Shown here: one piece after another, positions 1-13,500 of the stretch
How positions within the stretch are numbered: the stretch's first letter is position 1
How the letters are laid out: every line of letters starts with the position of its first letter
Assembly (NCBI GenBank): GCA_039619475.1
Contig: CM077115.1
Coordinates: 151,317,774-151,381,773, forward strand
Reading direction: 5' to 3'
Source: Icerya purchasi
Taxonomy: Eukaryota > Arthropoda > Insecta > Hemiptera > Monophlebidae
DNA length: 64,000 nt
The notes under the pieces: generated by a model
The model's database searches: none
Told to the model about the DNA's origin: nothing
Seen by the model: only the letters and a program-made list of their open reading frames with translations
Made by a program: the position numbers and the translations under genes

Positions 1-1583
1 CGTTACGAATAATTGAATACTGAAAGAGACGACAGTTATTATCTAGATCGTAAATGACTTTTATCGTAGAAAGTTTTTAACAGTTTTGTTTTATTGAAAA
101 TTTTTAAGAATTCCGTTTTCATCGGGACAAGTACAACTCTAGAATACTGGCATTTATTTTTACCAAAATTCTAATTGAATAACTGTAAAAATTACCGAGT
201 ACCGTATTTCAGGTAGATTCAAATGGTACGTTTCGATGAAAGAAGAGGTGAACAACAACTTTAGAAGATACGTAAAAACAGCCAATAAAAAACGATTAGG
301 TCGGTTACCAGCGTGTTCTCAGAAAAGCTACATAATAGCATGGATCGTTTTAACGGTTAGAGAAGTTTCAAATTGTAGAAAGTAAACAGTTTAAATGATC
401 CATTTTAAAAAATTTAAAAATCACTAACGTATAAAATAATATAAAATAAATTCTACGCAGAAATATGTTAATAAATATAGAGTAAATTATTAGTTCACAA
501 ACAGCTATGCAGGTAAAAATAGCCATAAAATTTATAAACCCCAACATACGAGTATATTATATATAGGGTTACGTCCACATTGAGTGAGATGGCAATTTTA
601 TATTCAGCAATCGAAGTCACAACACACCACTAATAGGAAAACGGGGGAGCGTTCACTTGCCAAAAGTGTACGCCTACCAATAAATACCGTTAAACATTTT
701 ACCGCAGTTATAATAATAGCCATCAGTAACTATCCATAAATACGCAGGTGAATTGACGACCGCGAGTTCATTTTCGGCGAAGGTGAGTCAACTTTAAAAT
801 TATGTTCGATTCGATTTTCTTAGTTCATTCTTTTTCCAAACTGTCTAGTTCTAATTTCGCTCACGTTCCAATTTTCTCCAATTAACAAATTTTATAGTAG
901 TCTCTGGAGGTCAGTTATCTTGGCTTGATTTATTACTGGAAAACCTATTGGGGGATTGTACTGGCAGCATAGGTTCATCGCGTTAGAGCTCCCTTAAGAC
1001 ATCGTTATTATGTTCTCTTTATTTCCATCCTTCCTGTTTCCTCACATTTCTTAAATTAATCCAATGAAGAATTTGTATAAAATGAAAATAAGTGTTAGAT
1101 GCAAGAGAGGAGTGCTTCCCCAAACAGTAATATAGCATCTTCAAAGCTGGTTGTTGCACAGCTCGGATAATGTTTTTACTAATACATGATGGACAAAAGT
1201 CACATTTGCCCGTCAAATTTCTAGTTGAATAAAACATTGTTTTTTTGTTTTTTTTATTAATATAATCCATCGAAGAAATCGGTGAGGTCATTTCATTTAT
1301 TTATACTATTATCCACTTTTACTTTTATTTCTATTGTTTTATTTTACTTCGTTCGTTCTTATCGGTTTCACTTCTCGCTCCTTCGTTATCTGATTTTTGA
1401 ATTCAATTTATTTGTTTCGCTAATTTAAATTAACGCCAAATTTGTTTGACGGGATTAATAAACTTCGAATCTTTCCTATATTGTCACTAAACGCGTTACT
1501 AATGCTGTCGCGCAGGTTAAAACAACTAACAAAACAAAACTTTTCGGCAATTATCTTCTCTATCCTCGTCTAATTTATCTACT
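1..1583. other. AT-rich non-coding stretch, no feature recognised
   Basis: Probably intronic sequence of the GH27 gene, because its remaining exons are expected beyond the left edge. Both strands were inspected for the missing C-terminal exons and for transposon motifs, and none was convincing. The short minus-strand frame at 1019-1291 has no recognisable motif. Confidence 0.5.
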
Positions 1584-1760
1584 GTGAAAGCCAATAATTC
1601 CTCGACACAGAGAATATTAATACTAGATGAACTACCAACGATAAACGAAGCTCGAAAAGCGACAAAGAGCCTAAAAAGTAATAAGTCGCCAGGATCAGAT
1701 GGAATTCCAGCTAACGTATTTAAAATCAGTGAGCAGATTACTGGTTATTTGCATGTTCCT
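1584..1760 (+). pseudogene. Non-LTR reverse transcriptase fragment
   Basis: The frame encodes PTINEARKATKSLKSNKSPG followed by SDGIPANVFK. This is the fingers motif of RTE/Jockey-type reverse transcriptases, in which a spaced Lys-rich helix leads to SPGxDGIP. The similarity stops near 1760, where a SINE and AT repeat follow. It is a short relic with no intact element around it. Confidence 0.8.
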
Positions 1761-1820
1761 TTTATAGCATGTGATAGAAAGAGTAATAGAGTTGAAGATA
1801 CCTGCTCGGCTAACTACACG

Positions 1821-1828
1821 CATACATA

Positions 1829-1860
<32 letters not shown>
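1821..1860. repeat. (TA)n microsatellite
   Basis: An alternating TA tract abuts the 5' edge of the SINE fragment that follows. Confidence 0.9.
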
Positions 1861-1863
<3 letters not shown>

Positions 1864-1985
1864 TGGAAGGCAATGGCAAACTACCACGTATACCATCATA
1901 TGCGCGTTAGTTCAGTACACACAGCAGACACACGCGGGACTGCACTTGTATATCGATAAATCAAACGATTACTAATCAGTTCCGG
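1861..1985 (+). mobile_element. tRNA-SINE family A, 5'-truncated copy
   Basis: The body matches, in reverse orientation, the SINE at 56730-56965. Shared parts are the GGCAATGGCAAACYACCA block, a tract around AGTACACAGCAGxCACAC, and the tail TGTATATCGATAAATCAAAC. The tRNA-like head is absent here. Confidence 0.75.
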
Positions 1986-2584
1986 GTGTGGTTTTGCGTG
2001 CGTACACTCGCGTTGCGTATAGCAATTGTCATGAGCGCTGCTTATTCTGTACAATTAGAATGTACAAATAGGTAGTCACGACGCTCGGAATCGAGCGATA
2101 CGACTCAGATGATGAGTCTACAGTACGCGAATGATTATATAATGATAAACGTTAAGGCAGATATCGGAACTGGCTGAAACATATAAAGACTTTGAACTTA
2201 TGATAAACAATAACAACAACTTAAATTATCCGCATTACCTGTGCAGTAGCTACCTGCTTACCAAGTGTGGTATACGTTCGGCAGACTCATATGAGTATTT
2301 TGGAAGCTTTGTCGGCAAGGACGAAATTGTTTTGACCGTGAAATTTCTTTGTATGTAATGAACGTAAATGCAGCATTAATAATAAGAACGTATCGGTTGA
2401 AATCAGGATATCAGCGTGTATAGATCAATGCTGACTCCAGGTATGCTTTTTGGGGATAAAACGTGACAGATAATGAGGAAATAGCAAAAGAAAAAATCTG
2501 GAATAGTGCCATTACAGATTCTTGAGAAAAATTTTCCGCGTTTCGTGGAAGGATGGTAACACGAACAACTATGTACTAAAGGTA
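1986..2584. other. No recognisable feature
   Basis: AT-rich intron or intergenic sequence between a SINE copy and an RTE-like fragment. No open frame or repeat structure stands out. Confidence 0.5.
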
Positions 2585-2845
2585 TCCGGATGTGTTCATT
2601 AACTGAGCAACCGTTAGCTGAAAAGCGATTAAAATGGACCGGACATGTAATCTGTGTAAATGGAGACCGTATCCTTAAAAGAATGTTATATGATGTTTTG
2701 AAGAACGGAAAAAAACCGCTTAGATCTTTCTGTCATCGCGAATAAATTGAAAAGGGCTCGAATAGAAATTCTTCAGATAGTAAATCGGAAAATGGAGCAT
2801 TACAGAGAAATTAATAGTGGTAGAAGGCCATAATTATACCAGAAA
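2585..2845 (+). pseudogene. RTE-like LINE 3' end, degenerate
   Basis: Broken frames read LKWTGHVIxxxGDRILKRML, then a Lys-rich stretch, and finish in a NSGRRP-like end. This layout (W-GH--RM, a basic block, a final Arg/Pro) is the C-terminus of RTE-type endonuclease-reverse transcriptases. Frameshifts and stops are present. Confidence 0.55.
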
Positions 2846-3979
2846 GAAAAATAATGGGCAATCGATGATAGCAATAGCAGACTGCAACAGGATATCAAAT
2901 GTAGATGTAATTTTAGAATGACTCACCGAATAGGATTAATTTTACATAATTATTACGTTAACGAGAACGAAATATGAGACGACACATATTCGTTAAGCAA
3001 GATTTAAAGAAGATATATGCGATTACTTAAAAAATAAAAATAATCAAATTTAATAATATTTGTGAGTTAGTTTGTAATAAAATATAATGGTTAGTCTACC
3101 ACCATAAGGTTAATTATGATCATTCATTCAAATCTATCGATATAATTATTTTCCATGAAATTTAATTCACGAAAATTTAACTGGTAGGGTATATTATAAA
3201 ATTTACAAATTGCGGTACATTTCAGAAATTATTCTATGTTTAATTAAAAAACATAATATATTCTAACAATACAATAGAATCAGTAAAATCGGTCTGTATA
3301 AATATGAGTTACGCCCGCGAACAAACATAAAAAAACAAAATATAGACACCATTTCCTTCTTTTTGGAAGTTGGTAAAAATTAAAATGTTACAAACGTTAC
3401 ATAAAATTGCGACATTTTCTCGTTATATAAAACTGGAACATTTTTTCTAAGGGGGGCCGACCTACGAATTACGTTGCAATTAATATATTATCGATATGGG
3501 GCATGACTTCTGATTTGCGTCTTTTCGAATTTTATTATTTTATATGTCGCAATATATTTTTTAAACATTCGTTACACACCGTTGTTATGGAGCTTGTCTG
3601 CGAAACACATGTCAGTGAACTTTATGTTAATTTATAAATTCATAATTCAGTTTATATTCATTAACATTTGCATATTATGTTTATATTTTATTCGTGTGTT
3701 TTGATGGGTTCACTAACGGTAAAGTATATCCCAAAATTCACAAAATGTTTTTTTAAAATCCTAGGCGATTTTTATAGTGCAATATTTTGTAAGCTTACAG
3801 AGTTTAATTAACTAGCGTATTTGTTTACCTCTAAAATAAAATTAAGAAATTTTTTATAGAACTGTTTACCGAATGTCTTCAGTATGACCAATCTGATTTC
3901 GTTCTTTTCTCTTGAAAAAATTTCAGCTACACTCGTGTTTGCAACTGATACGCTTTAGTACTAACAAAAAGGAAATTAC
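2846..3979. other. No recognisable feature; expected GH27 exon not found
   Basis: This is the start of intron 5 of the GH27 gene. Minus-strand frames were checked for the domain following [10 protein letters not shown] and none was found. Confidence 0.5.
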
Positions 3980-4141
3980 CATGTCGGGATCATTCCAATG
4001 ACCAGGACCTGCGTATTGAGCCCAAAGATCTTGTTTTAAAGAGAAGTAATCCATAATGTTCGCGACGCTCGACCATGAATCTTGAATATCGTCGTAATTT
4101 CTCCACAAGTTGCAGTGTTCTTTCATTGCTTCATAGTCAAT
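3980..4141 (-). CDS. GH27 gene, fifth coding exon with acid/base Asp
   Basis: This 162-nt exon (54 codons, phase 0 at both ends) runs from acceptor atcag to donor gtaatt. It encodes [14 protein letters not shown], with Arg218 and the acid/base Asp222, and ends in [11 protein letters not shown]. In homologues the next residues are a LxIGNFGLS-like stretch. That is not found further left in this window. Confidence 0.93.
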
Positions 4142-7100
4142 CTGATTAAATGAAAAATTTTATTCCATTTGTTTAAAAGAAGTATTTATTAAAACGATAA
4201 TTTTCATTATACTAATTTTGGAAATTTAGCCCTTTTAATTAAAAAGGAAAAAAGTAAATAAAAACGCGTTCAATAATTTTTTTTATAATGTTAATTGTTC
4301 CATTCAATTGTTCAGATTCATTACCGTCATTCCAGCTTCTTCTTGATACGCTGGCCAGCTGCATGAGTATACCATTGGTCTTCCCGTTTTGTTTAGGTAT
4401 CTGCCGAATTCGGGATATCCTGAGCGAACAAATTTTTAGTTAGATTTTTAGAAAAATAAATAACCCGAAAACACGAATCAGTGTCATCGTATCGAATTAG
4501 TTAAAACAATGTTAACCTATATCCATGACGTGCGGATCGCTGTAACATCCATCTAGTTTCACATAATCCACCTCCCAGTCTGCGAAAAGCTTAGCGTCTT
4601 GTTCCATGTGATCCACAACACCTGGGTACCCTTGACAAGTTTTATTCCCAAAATCTTCATATATGCCAAATTTTAGTCCTTTTGAATGTACCTATAGTTA
4701 ATGCGAATTAAAATTTTCTTTTCATTTGCCACATAAATTTAATAAAAATCAAGTTTATTAAATTAAGTATTAGACAAACTAAAGGTTTTTGCGTTAACCA
4801 TTTAACGTTAAGGCAATCTAATGGAAATCATTTTTTATCAAATGTTATCGGCGATATTCATTCGCTGTGAACTTATACAGTTCGCACCTGCTAAGCAGTT
4901 TTAGTGTTGACAAGGTGAAATTAATGTCGTGCTGAGTTGAATCCCTAAATGATGGAACAAAACGCTACCGTCACCTTGTTAATTTATTAATATTATTACT
5001 GTTAATAATAATCAATCAATCAAGCAATCAATCAATCAGTTTTATTTGTACAAATTTTTCTTAACATAACAAAGAATTTTCACCACAAATGCGCGTTTTC
5101 GCGCGAGCAATGGGGATTATTATTACTTATTACCAAATATAGCGTTTACGAAAACATTTAATTTAGTTACATATATTAAATTTACAATAGCCAAACCAGT
5201 GTATTTTAACATCTAAGGTCAGCATTAAGGATTTATGTAAAAAAACACCTGTATGGTCATTGTTTACATGATTTTTTTTTGCGTTTTCGTTATTTTAAAG
5301 TATGTAAGCTAAATAATTATGTTAAAATAAATCAAATCAAATAATTACAATAATAGTCCGACCGGTTTCGTTAATACATATTCATGGACTAATTTTTTAG
5401 TCCATGAATATGTATTAACGAAACCGGTCGGACTATTATTGTAATTATTTGATTTGATTTATTTTAACATAATTAATTAGTATTTAACAATGTTATATTT
5501 GTGAATTTTGAATAATATATGTTCGTGTAAAAATAAAAATATAACATTAGTAACCGTTCAATAGACATTTCATTTATACTTATAACATATATATATATAT
5601 TTACGGTTTACGGAAGAAATAAAAACATATAATATGTAAGCTAAAATTTATGCACACATTCGCACATGTATGTATACACATGCACATCTACCCATACTCA
5701 TATACCTATATTTACAGGCATACATACATGTACATATATCGTCGTCGTTGTCTATTCTCACTCGATTTCGAATATGAGATTATCTTCTAACTCGGAGGAG
5801 AATTAGAGGATAGAATAGCCGCGCAATAGATAAGCACGTAAGCAGGAGCGCAACCTGTTTTCCGTGCTGGCGATCAAAATGTGAAAGCTTATCAATAGAG
5901 TAGGATAACCAAGACGACTGGCCTTTACTCACGTTGATGTGGCGATTGTTCGTCGGCTGAATATTTCTATACGACGCTAATACACACGACTACAATTCGA
6001 ACTGACTATAGTCGCTTAATTTATCGATATACAAATGCGGTTCCCTAAGTGTGTCTCTATACTGCTGTGTACGAAACTAGCGCCGCATATTTTTATCATC
6101 GCCCGGTATCGAACCCGAGACCTTCGGATCGGAAGTCAAGCGCTCTAGCTACTAAGCCAAACGCAACGACACATGTATATATATATACACACACACATAC
6201 ATACCTATATATATATATATATATATATGAACCCACATATACATGAATAATCGTACGAAGTCCAAGATTCATCCACACTTATATTTCAGCAGCAATGTGT
6301 GTATGTGCGTGATTATCATGATAGCAGTTATAATAACTAATATCTTGTAAATAATAATAACATAAACTACAATGATGCTAGAATTTGAATTATAGGTGGT
6401 GATTGTATCAACCATAATAAGAATTATAAATCCTGAGTAAAATAGACATTACACGAGTACTTATACTAGATCTACCTGAAGCATATAGTACAGAACATTT
6501 TTTTGCTTGGTTCTACATTTTTATGACCCTATATAATAGGTTTTAGTATTTTTTATCAGTCATTAACACACGTTCTAGGTAAAACTCTCACTTCTCAGAG
6601 TCTCTGCCATTGACCGACTTGTTATCTTAGAATAAGACATTACTCAACATGCATACTGTTAATAATAATAACAATAATAATAATAATATTAATAATAATA
6701 TTAGTAAATTAACAAGAAGACGGTAGCGTTTTGTTTCATCATTTACTGATATCAGATCCTTGCAGGAAAACACTGTACACGAGCATTGTTGTTCGCTGCA
6801 GATGAAATTGAACAGTGTCTTTTTCTAATGAAAAAACGTTATCGCTTAAACTAGGTAATTCTTAAGCATATTGTTGTACTAGAATGCACACTTCAACTAG
6901 TCAGAGTTGGTACGTGATTTGTCAGTTTTATAATTTTATTAATTTTTGTAATTTCCTATCTCCCTTCATATAAACGCGTATATGTGAATGATTAATCATT
7001 CTTATTCTGGCGGATAATGGGAAAATCTTGCTGCGATATTGCGTTACAAAAGTATTGTCAGTCACATGCGGGTCCTTCGATAATGTTTATGCATTACGAC

Positions 7101-7482
7101 TGTTCGGATTGTTACACAAATCACAAATTAAATTGATCAGTTCTAAACATTTTTTCGATTAACACTAAAAAAAAACAAAAAAAACCTTTTTATTTTATTA
7201 AGAATGACATAGTCTATTAAAATCGACTTTTGTACTAGTTGCATTCTTACAAAGATTCTAAAGATTCAGGAAAGTCCAAAGGATCGAATTTATATGTACA
7301 TATAATTTTAATTAACTACGTATAGGCTCTGGGTATTTTCTTAGTGTTTTTCCTGATTTTCCATTACTTTTCCTCATGGATCCTACTTTTCTCTTTGGTA
7401 CTCATTTTCTTCCGGATTTCGTTCTCTGAGACCACGTTCTATTTTTGTGTTTTCTTGGCATTTTTTTCAATTTATGTTTGGC

Positions 7483-7519
<37 letters not shown>

Positions 7520-10500
7520 TTCTGTCGATATTTCCAACTCATCTGATCCATGCTGTTATTGACTTAATTCTTTGTATGTTATTCAAACGATTCATCGATA
7601 AATCTTGTTAATGGGAGCCTACTGAAGCGATCGGAAAACTTTAGCCTTTTTAGGATTCCGTAATAACTTACGGAATCCTAATACGAGTAAGATGGTACAC
7701 AAATGACAAAAATATCAAATAAAAATCAATAACTCACCAACAGCTTGACTTATAAACTTCAAATTTGGAACATAAATCACAATTAAAATTCTCTTTAAAA
7801 CGATCTATAACTTGAAGATGACCGATTGCCCTGGGCGGCAAAAAACCCAACAAACCGTCAAGAATATATAATATGGTACATAAAACGACCTCAAAAATCA
7901 CTTAAAAAATCATAACTCGTCACTAGATAAACTTATAACGGTGAAATTCAAAATATAAACTACAATGTAGGAGTACTTTCATAAAATCAAAAAGTTACGT
8001 TACAAAAGTTATGTAAAGTTGCCCAAAAGTTCAAAAAACCGCAAAAAATGACGTGTCCCCCCCACTAGCGCCGCGAGTATTGTAGTTAAAAATTTTGAAC
8101 GTGGCTAAAAATACGCGCATCCCCGTATAATTCTCTAGTTTGGAACACCCGGCCTTCCAACTTTAAACCTGGACCTTCGAGGCGCCAAAAGCTCGAAATT
8201 TTGGAAAAAAATATTTTTTTTCCCGGGCATGTGATACATCGTTGGAAAGATTGCTATCTGTCGAGAAGGAAACCGTATTTCATATCCTTAACAAAACTTT
8301 CCAAGTTGCCGTAAAGTTCAAAAAAGCGCGAAAAATGACGTGTCTGCCCCCCCTAGCGCCGTGAATATTATAGCTAAAAATTTCGAACACACTTTAAAAT
8401 ATGCGACTCCACGTATATTTCTCTAGTTTTGAACATCGAAATTTCCAGCTTTATAATTAGACTTTCAGGGCGCCAAAAGCTTGAAGTTTTCAAAAAAAAA
8501 ATTTTTTTTCCCGGGCTTGCGATATATCAATAGAAAGATCGCTAATTGTCGGGATCGAACCTGTATTTCATTTTCTTAACAAAACTTTCAAAGCTGCTGA
8601 AAAGTTCAAAAAAGCGCGAGCTCTAATTTGTAGCCCCCTCTTGCGACGTGAGTATTATAGCTATACATTTGGAACAAGATATAAAATATGCGAATCCACG
8701 TATATTTCTCGGGTTTGAAACGTCCGGCTCTCCAGCTGTAGAATGAGACCCCCGAGGCGCTGAAAGCTCAAAATTTTGGAAAAAAATATTTTTTTCCCCA
8801 AGCATGTGATATATTGTTGGAAAGACCGCTATTTGCCCGGAACGAAACAGTATTTCATTTCCTTAACGAAACTTCCAAAGTTGCCGTAAAGTTCAAAAAA
8901 GCGCGAAAAATGACATGTCTTCCCGCATAGCGATGCGAATATTAAAGCTGAAGATTTTAAACGCGGTTAAAAAAATGCGCATCCCCGTATACTTCTCTAG
9001 TTTGGATCATTCGGATTTTCAACTTTAAAACTGGACCTTCGGGGCACCGAAAGCTCGAAATTTCGGAAAAAATATTTTTTTCCTCCAGGCATGTGATATA
9101 TCGTTTGAAAGATTACTATTTGTCGGGAACGAAACCGTATTTCGTTTTCTTAACCAAACTTTCGAATTTGCCGAAAAAAGTTCTAAAGCGCGAAAACTAA
9201 TAGGTAGCCCCCTGTTTGGATCGCGAATATTATAGCTATAAATTTTGAATGGAGTTGAAAATATGCTCATTCTGGCATGTTTGCGTAGTTTATTTAAAAT
9301 TTTGTATATATATCTAAATAAATTTTATTTAAAAATCGTAACTGAAGTGAAATTACGTCAAGAAAATTATTGATTTTATTTGATGAACAGTTGAGAAATT
9401 AACTTCTCAGTATAGTAATCTAATAAATAGTGACAAACGAGGAAGGTGGTTTAAGTAATAGTATTCAAATATAACTATATAGAAGTTCGGAAAGCAAACA
9501 AGTACAATTACAAATTTTTAAATATTTATTAGTAATTAATCCTTCCAAAAATCGAGTACTAAATAGCGTTTATTTATTAGAATTTATTTTTTTTTGCAGT
9601 ACAATATGATGACATTGCGTGATGTGTGAAAAAGAACTGGACTAAAAATATCTGTTTTGGAATTATTGTTGTTTTGAATTTAGTATTATGTAAATAAAAA
9701 TTATGGTTATCTTTAACTTAACATACGGAATGCTCAGCGCATGAAACCTCATGCTTGACTGAACTTGTTTCTTTATAACGTCCGTCGCTAGGTAGAGTAT
9801 TTTCCCTGCAGTTCTACTGGAATGGAGTGTGTAAGATCTCTTTTGTTTGTTAATTTCGCGTCAAGAATTTTCTTCGCAATTTTATGTTCTTTTTTCTATA
9901 TATTGTTCATGTCGCTTTTTTCGTAAAGTGTACATGCTTCGCCCGTATTTAGTACCTCTGGTTTAACCACTAGGTTCTAGTCCAGCCAGTTTCTATTATA
10001 AATATTATGTGTCGTGGCATATACCGTCAATATTTTGATTTCATTTCAAAAAATTTGTGTGTCACGTTTTGACCACCACCTCAGATGTCACAATGATGAC
10101 GTCGTCACGGAAATTGTTGTAAAGGATTTTACGAATCAAAGAATCCGAAATTTAATTTACGATCGATTCGATTCCATCATTGACGCCCGATTAAAAATAA
10201 TAATATTTCACGGATGACCCAGTGCCATTTCTGTTGAAAAATTTTATGTCTTACGGCTGACAGTCATTCCGAAAATTTGTGCGTCGCGTTCTGCTCTAAA
10301 CTCTCTGACCGTCTGTTAATTATGGCTATGAAATCTTCGGCCGAACGAAAGCGCGACACTCCTGTAAATGTAGATGCGGCAATGAATTTCGCGCTAGCAA
10401 AAATTTTATACAATACAAGTACATTAGGTGTATATACTGCGCCTTTGATTCGCGTATGACCAATGCGAGAACCGTGGAAACGTTTCTACGATTATCCGAA

Positions 10501-13500
10501 CGTGCCGACCATGGCGAGTATGGTCGAAAGGTGTAAACGATATAATCGAAGAAACGTTCCGAAATTGAATTTTCGATCGATTCGATTCCATCATCGACGC
10601 TGAAGAGTGCCTCTGAACGCAAACGAGAATCTCGAAATCGGACAACAAAGCGAAACGTGAAGCAAATAAAAAACAAACGCGCGGTGCTTGTTTGGAAAAG
10701 AAACCCGAAATGAAGGGGCGCGGAAACGTAAATATCTCGAAGAAATTCTATTCGATCCGATTCGCAAGGCCGCAGGTAAAAGTCTTCATCAACGAAAAGA
10801 GGTAACGGCTGAAGACGAATTCGATCGTCCATTTGAGCAGAACCGATTCGGTGTTTCGTGCGTCACTTACGATCGTCTTTAGTTTGAGCGCGACATGGAA
10901 TACGTTCCGTCAAAAGTACCGTGAATTTTATGCGTGAAAAATAGCCGAACGTCAATCCGTATAGTATCGCGTGCTCAATACGCGCTACAAATGGCTGCTC
11001 GAGATAAATAAATTTACCGTTTGGCTTTGATTTTTCGTTATCCTCCGGTTCTGTCCGTCTCCGAGAGATTAGTGTCTCCGCGTCTTCCATTTATACAAAT
11101 TCGTCGACTGCGTTTCGTACGCGGTTCGAAAGGTATTGTTGTCGGCCAAGTGATTAAAATTCCCCGGTGGATGTAAATACGATGGTTTCCGAACTGCCCC
11201 GTCAATGCATCGGACGTCATTTGGTTCACAAATCGATCTACTTGACGGATTACGTAAGAAACGCGGTAGTGAAAGTGTCGCTTTGACTTCTCGTCGCTAA
11301 ACAGCTGAATCGCATGAACGGCATGCGCATCGACGGATCGTATCACGATTACGATAGTAGTTCGCTCGCTTTGGCAACCGTTTCCGAGGTTGAAGTCGAT
11401 CCGTCACCGAACCGATAATGGAATCTATTTCCGAAGACCAGACCGATATTACCGATCTCCTGCCCAACCCGAACAGCATACGTTAATGTGGAGCGAGAAA
11501 AAGTATCTCGAACTCGCGCCACGAATGAACAAGCGTCAACATTCGACTCTCTTCGACGAGCATGAGCTTTCGTGCCCGTCCATTTACCTGGGTGAATCGC
11601 GCGAATTTATGATGGATGGCTTCACGCTGTACATGATGTGTCTAATAGCGAGATCCGCCGTACCGGTCGCTGTGGAGTCAAGCCCGAACACATTCTGCAT
11701 ATGGAAATGAAAAAGATGCGAGTCCGATCGGTGGAAAGCATGTACTGCACGTTCAAAGCGAGCGACAACTTGAAGAAACTGACGCGCGAAAACGTAGAAT
11801 CGTGGGCAGCATGATCGAGCGTAATCTGAAATCGATTCCCAATAGCGCATAATATTGGATGGCGCGAAGAAAATAAGTGTTCGTGATGATTCGCCAACTG
11901 GGAAATCTGTCGATTTCGCTCACTTTAAGCGCAGCGAATACAGTTGGTGCGATCTGTAGCGCCTGCTGGATCAGTTGGAGATGGAAAATGAGTGGACTGG
12001 TCAAGGCAATTAGGCAAATTCGAAGAGTAGCGATTTCGTCAACGAGGACCTAACGTGCTGCTGCTTGTATTTCGACAAATTTGTCGATACAGTCACGTTT
12101 CTGCTCATGTCGAATTGTATCCTCCCTTCGGTTGCTACCACGACTTGAGCGCATCGAGTTCCAGCCGGACGGTAGCGTCTGCACGCGCACATCTTACTTT
12201 GGCTAGTCGCAGACCGTAAAGAGCCCGTCGATGAAAAGATGCCAGTGACCGTACGATTGATTGACTGACTCGCTCATCAGCGTCGATCCTGATGAGAGAA
12301 ACTACAGACGCACGAACACACGAAAAGAACAGACTCTATCACTTCGGTGTCCAGTAACGATGGAACGTACAACGGTGTTATTTCCGATAACGGGAAACGT
12401 CGGTTGTCGCAAAAAAAGTACAACGATATGCACCGCTCACTCAAGTTTCTACTTACGGCAACATCTCGTCGACAAGTACGGCTACTACCTGGACATCTTG
12501 CGCGCGGGCATTACTCGTCCAAAAGTGTTCGTGAAGCCGACTGTCGTACAACGATAGATGAGCAATTTTAATCGGTGTGTCGCGAAAATTATACGCTCTA
12601 ACTGCGATATCGCAGTTAATTATGGAAAAGTACTCGGCGTCACCACGTACGTGTTTGAATACGTGAACAATGAGAACCGTGGAATAAGTAATTTTTAGCG
12701 TGAAATGATCAAGCTATGCCGTGAATATCCCAACAAGCACTACTGCGATTTGTTGACCGAACCCGGCTCGAAAGTGTTGAATGCGATAGAAAAACTCTGC
12801 GTGGTACTTGTTCAACCTATGAAGGCGACTGTACGTTTCAACGACTTGGCCGCACGAACGGGGTAACGTGTTCGCAAGTCGAAGAAACAAACGGACGACG
12901 TACGGGGAGTTTGAAATGAATGGACACTCGGAAGGAGAGCGTTTTGGAAAAGTAAGAGTCTCGCCGGAAACGATGGAGTTCGTGGCTCAGTTCGTAAAAC
13001 ATACAAGCAGAGAGCGATACCCGAAGTTCTGCGATATCGAAATTACGAGCTCGGCGAAGCGGAGAGAAATGTTCCTTCTTCACGTACCCTTCCGCAACGA
13101 AGAGATCGATGTGCATTGATATCGAATTCTTGACAACATGAGCGAAGCGTTCATTATGGAAACGCATAAGGGGTTCGATTCGAATTTAAACATCGCCAAA
13201 GTGATGGAAGTGTGCCGTCGGCTCTTTCCCGAAAACGAAGACACAACTCTGACGAAAACGCGAATGACAAGACCGAAGATTTTATCCAGAGAATAAGGTT
13301 GTGGATGATGATTTCGTACGAAATGTACAAGATCTATTAGACGAGACATTCGATTGCGCGTGTGATGGGAAGGATGTCGTTTGTTATGAATTATCGAATC
13401 TGATTGCACAGCGATAAGTTTCTGGCGTCTTCGTATTCAAACTAGCTTGCACATTATATCGAAATTCCACCTCGAGGATTAATAATCGGCTTACAGTCAT

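Larger units (their letters stand above)
4946..6745. mobile_element. Candidate DNA transposon with terminal inverted repeats of about 70-85 bp
   Basis: The left end reads TAAATGATGGAACAAAACGC and then TACCGTC, followed by a TTAATTTATTAATATTATTA-type tract. The right end at 6660-6745 is its reverse complement with few changes and an expanded TAA tract. The 1.8-kb interior holds a perfect palindrome and a SINE but no transposase frame. No target-site duplication was clear. It could instead be two opposed copies of one repeat. Confidence 0.5.

Noticed and set aside
1..3979. Search for the missing C-terminal GH27 exons
   Set aside because: No frame with the expected motifs was seen on the minus strand. 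They are assumed to lie outside the window.
8623..9270. Minus-strand frames of 60-81 codons
   Set aside because: They fall in the 290-bp tandem array and differ between units by stops and shifts.
10326..11346. Long minus-strand frames (up to 168 codons) as host exons or a DNA-virus gene
   Set aside because: Composition is the mirror of the Arg/Glu-rich Helitron N-terminus. No motif of their own.
11390..12192. Several overlapping frames on both strands read as independent genes
   Set aside because: Once Helitron motifs are followed on the plus strand through frameshifts, the others are shadows in a C+G-richer tract.
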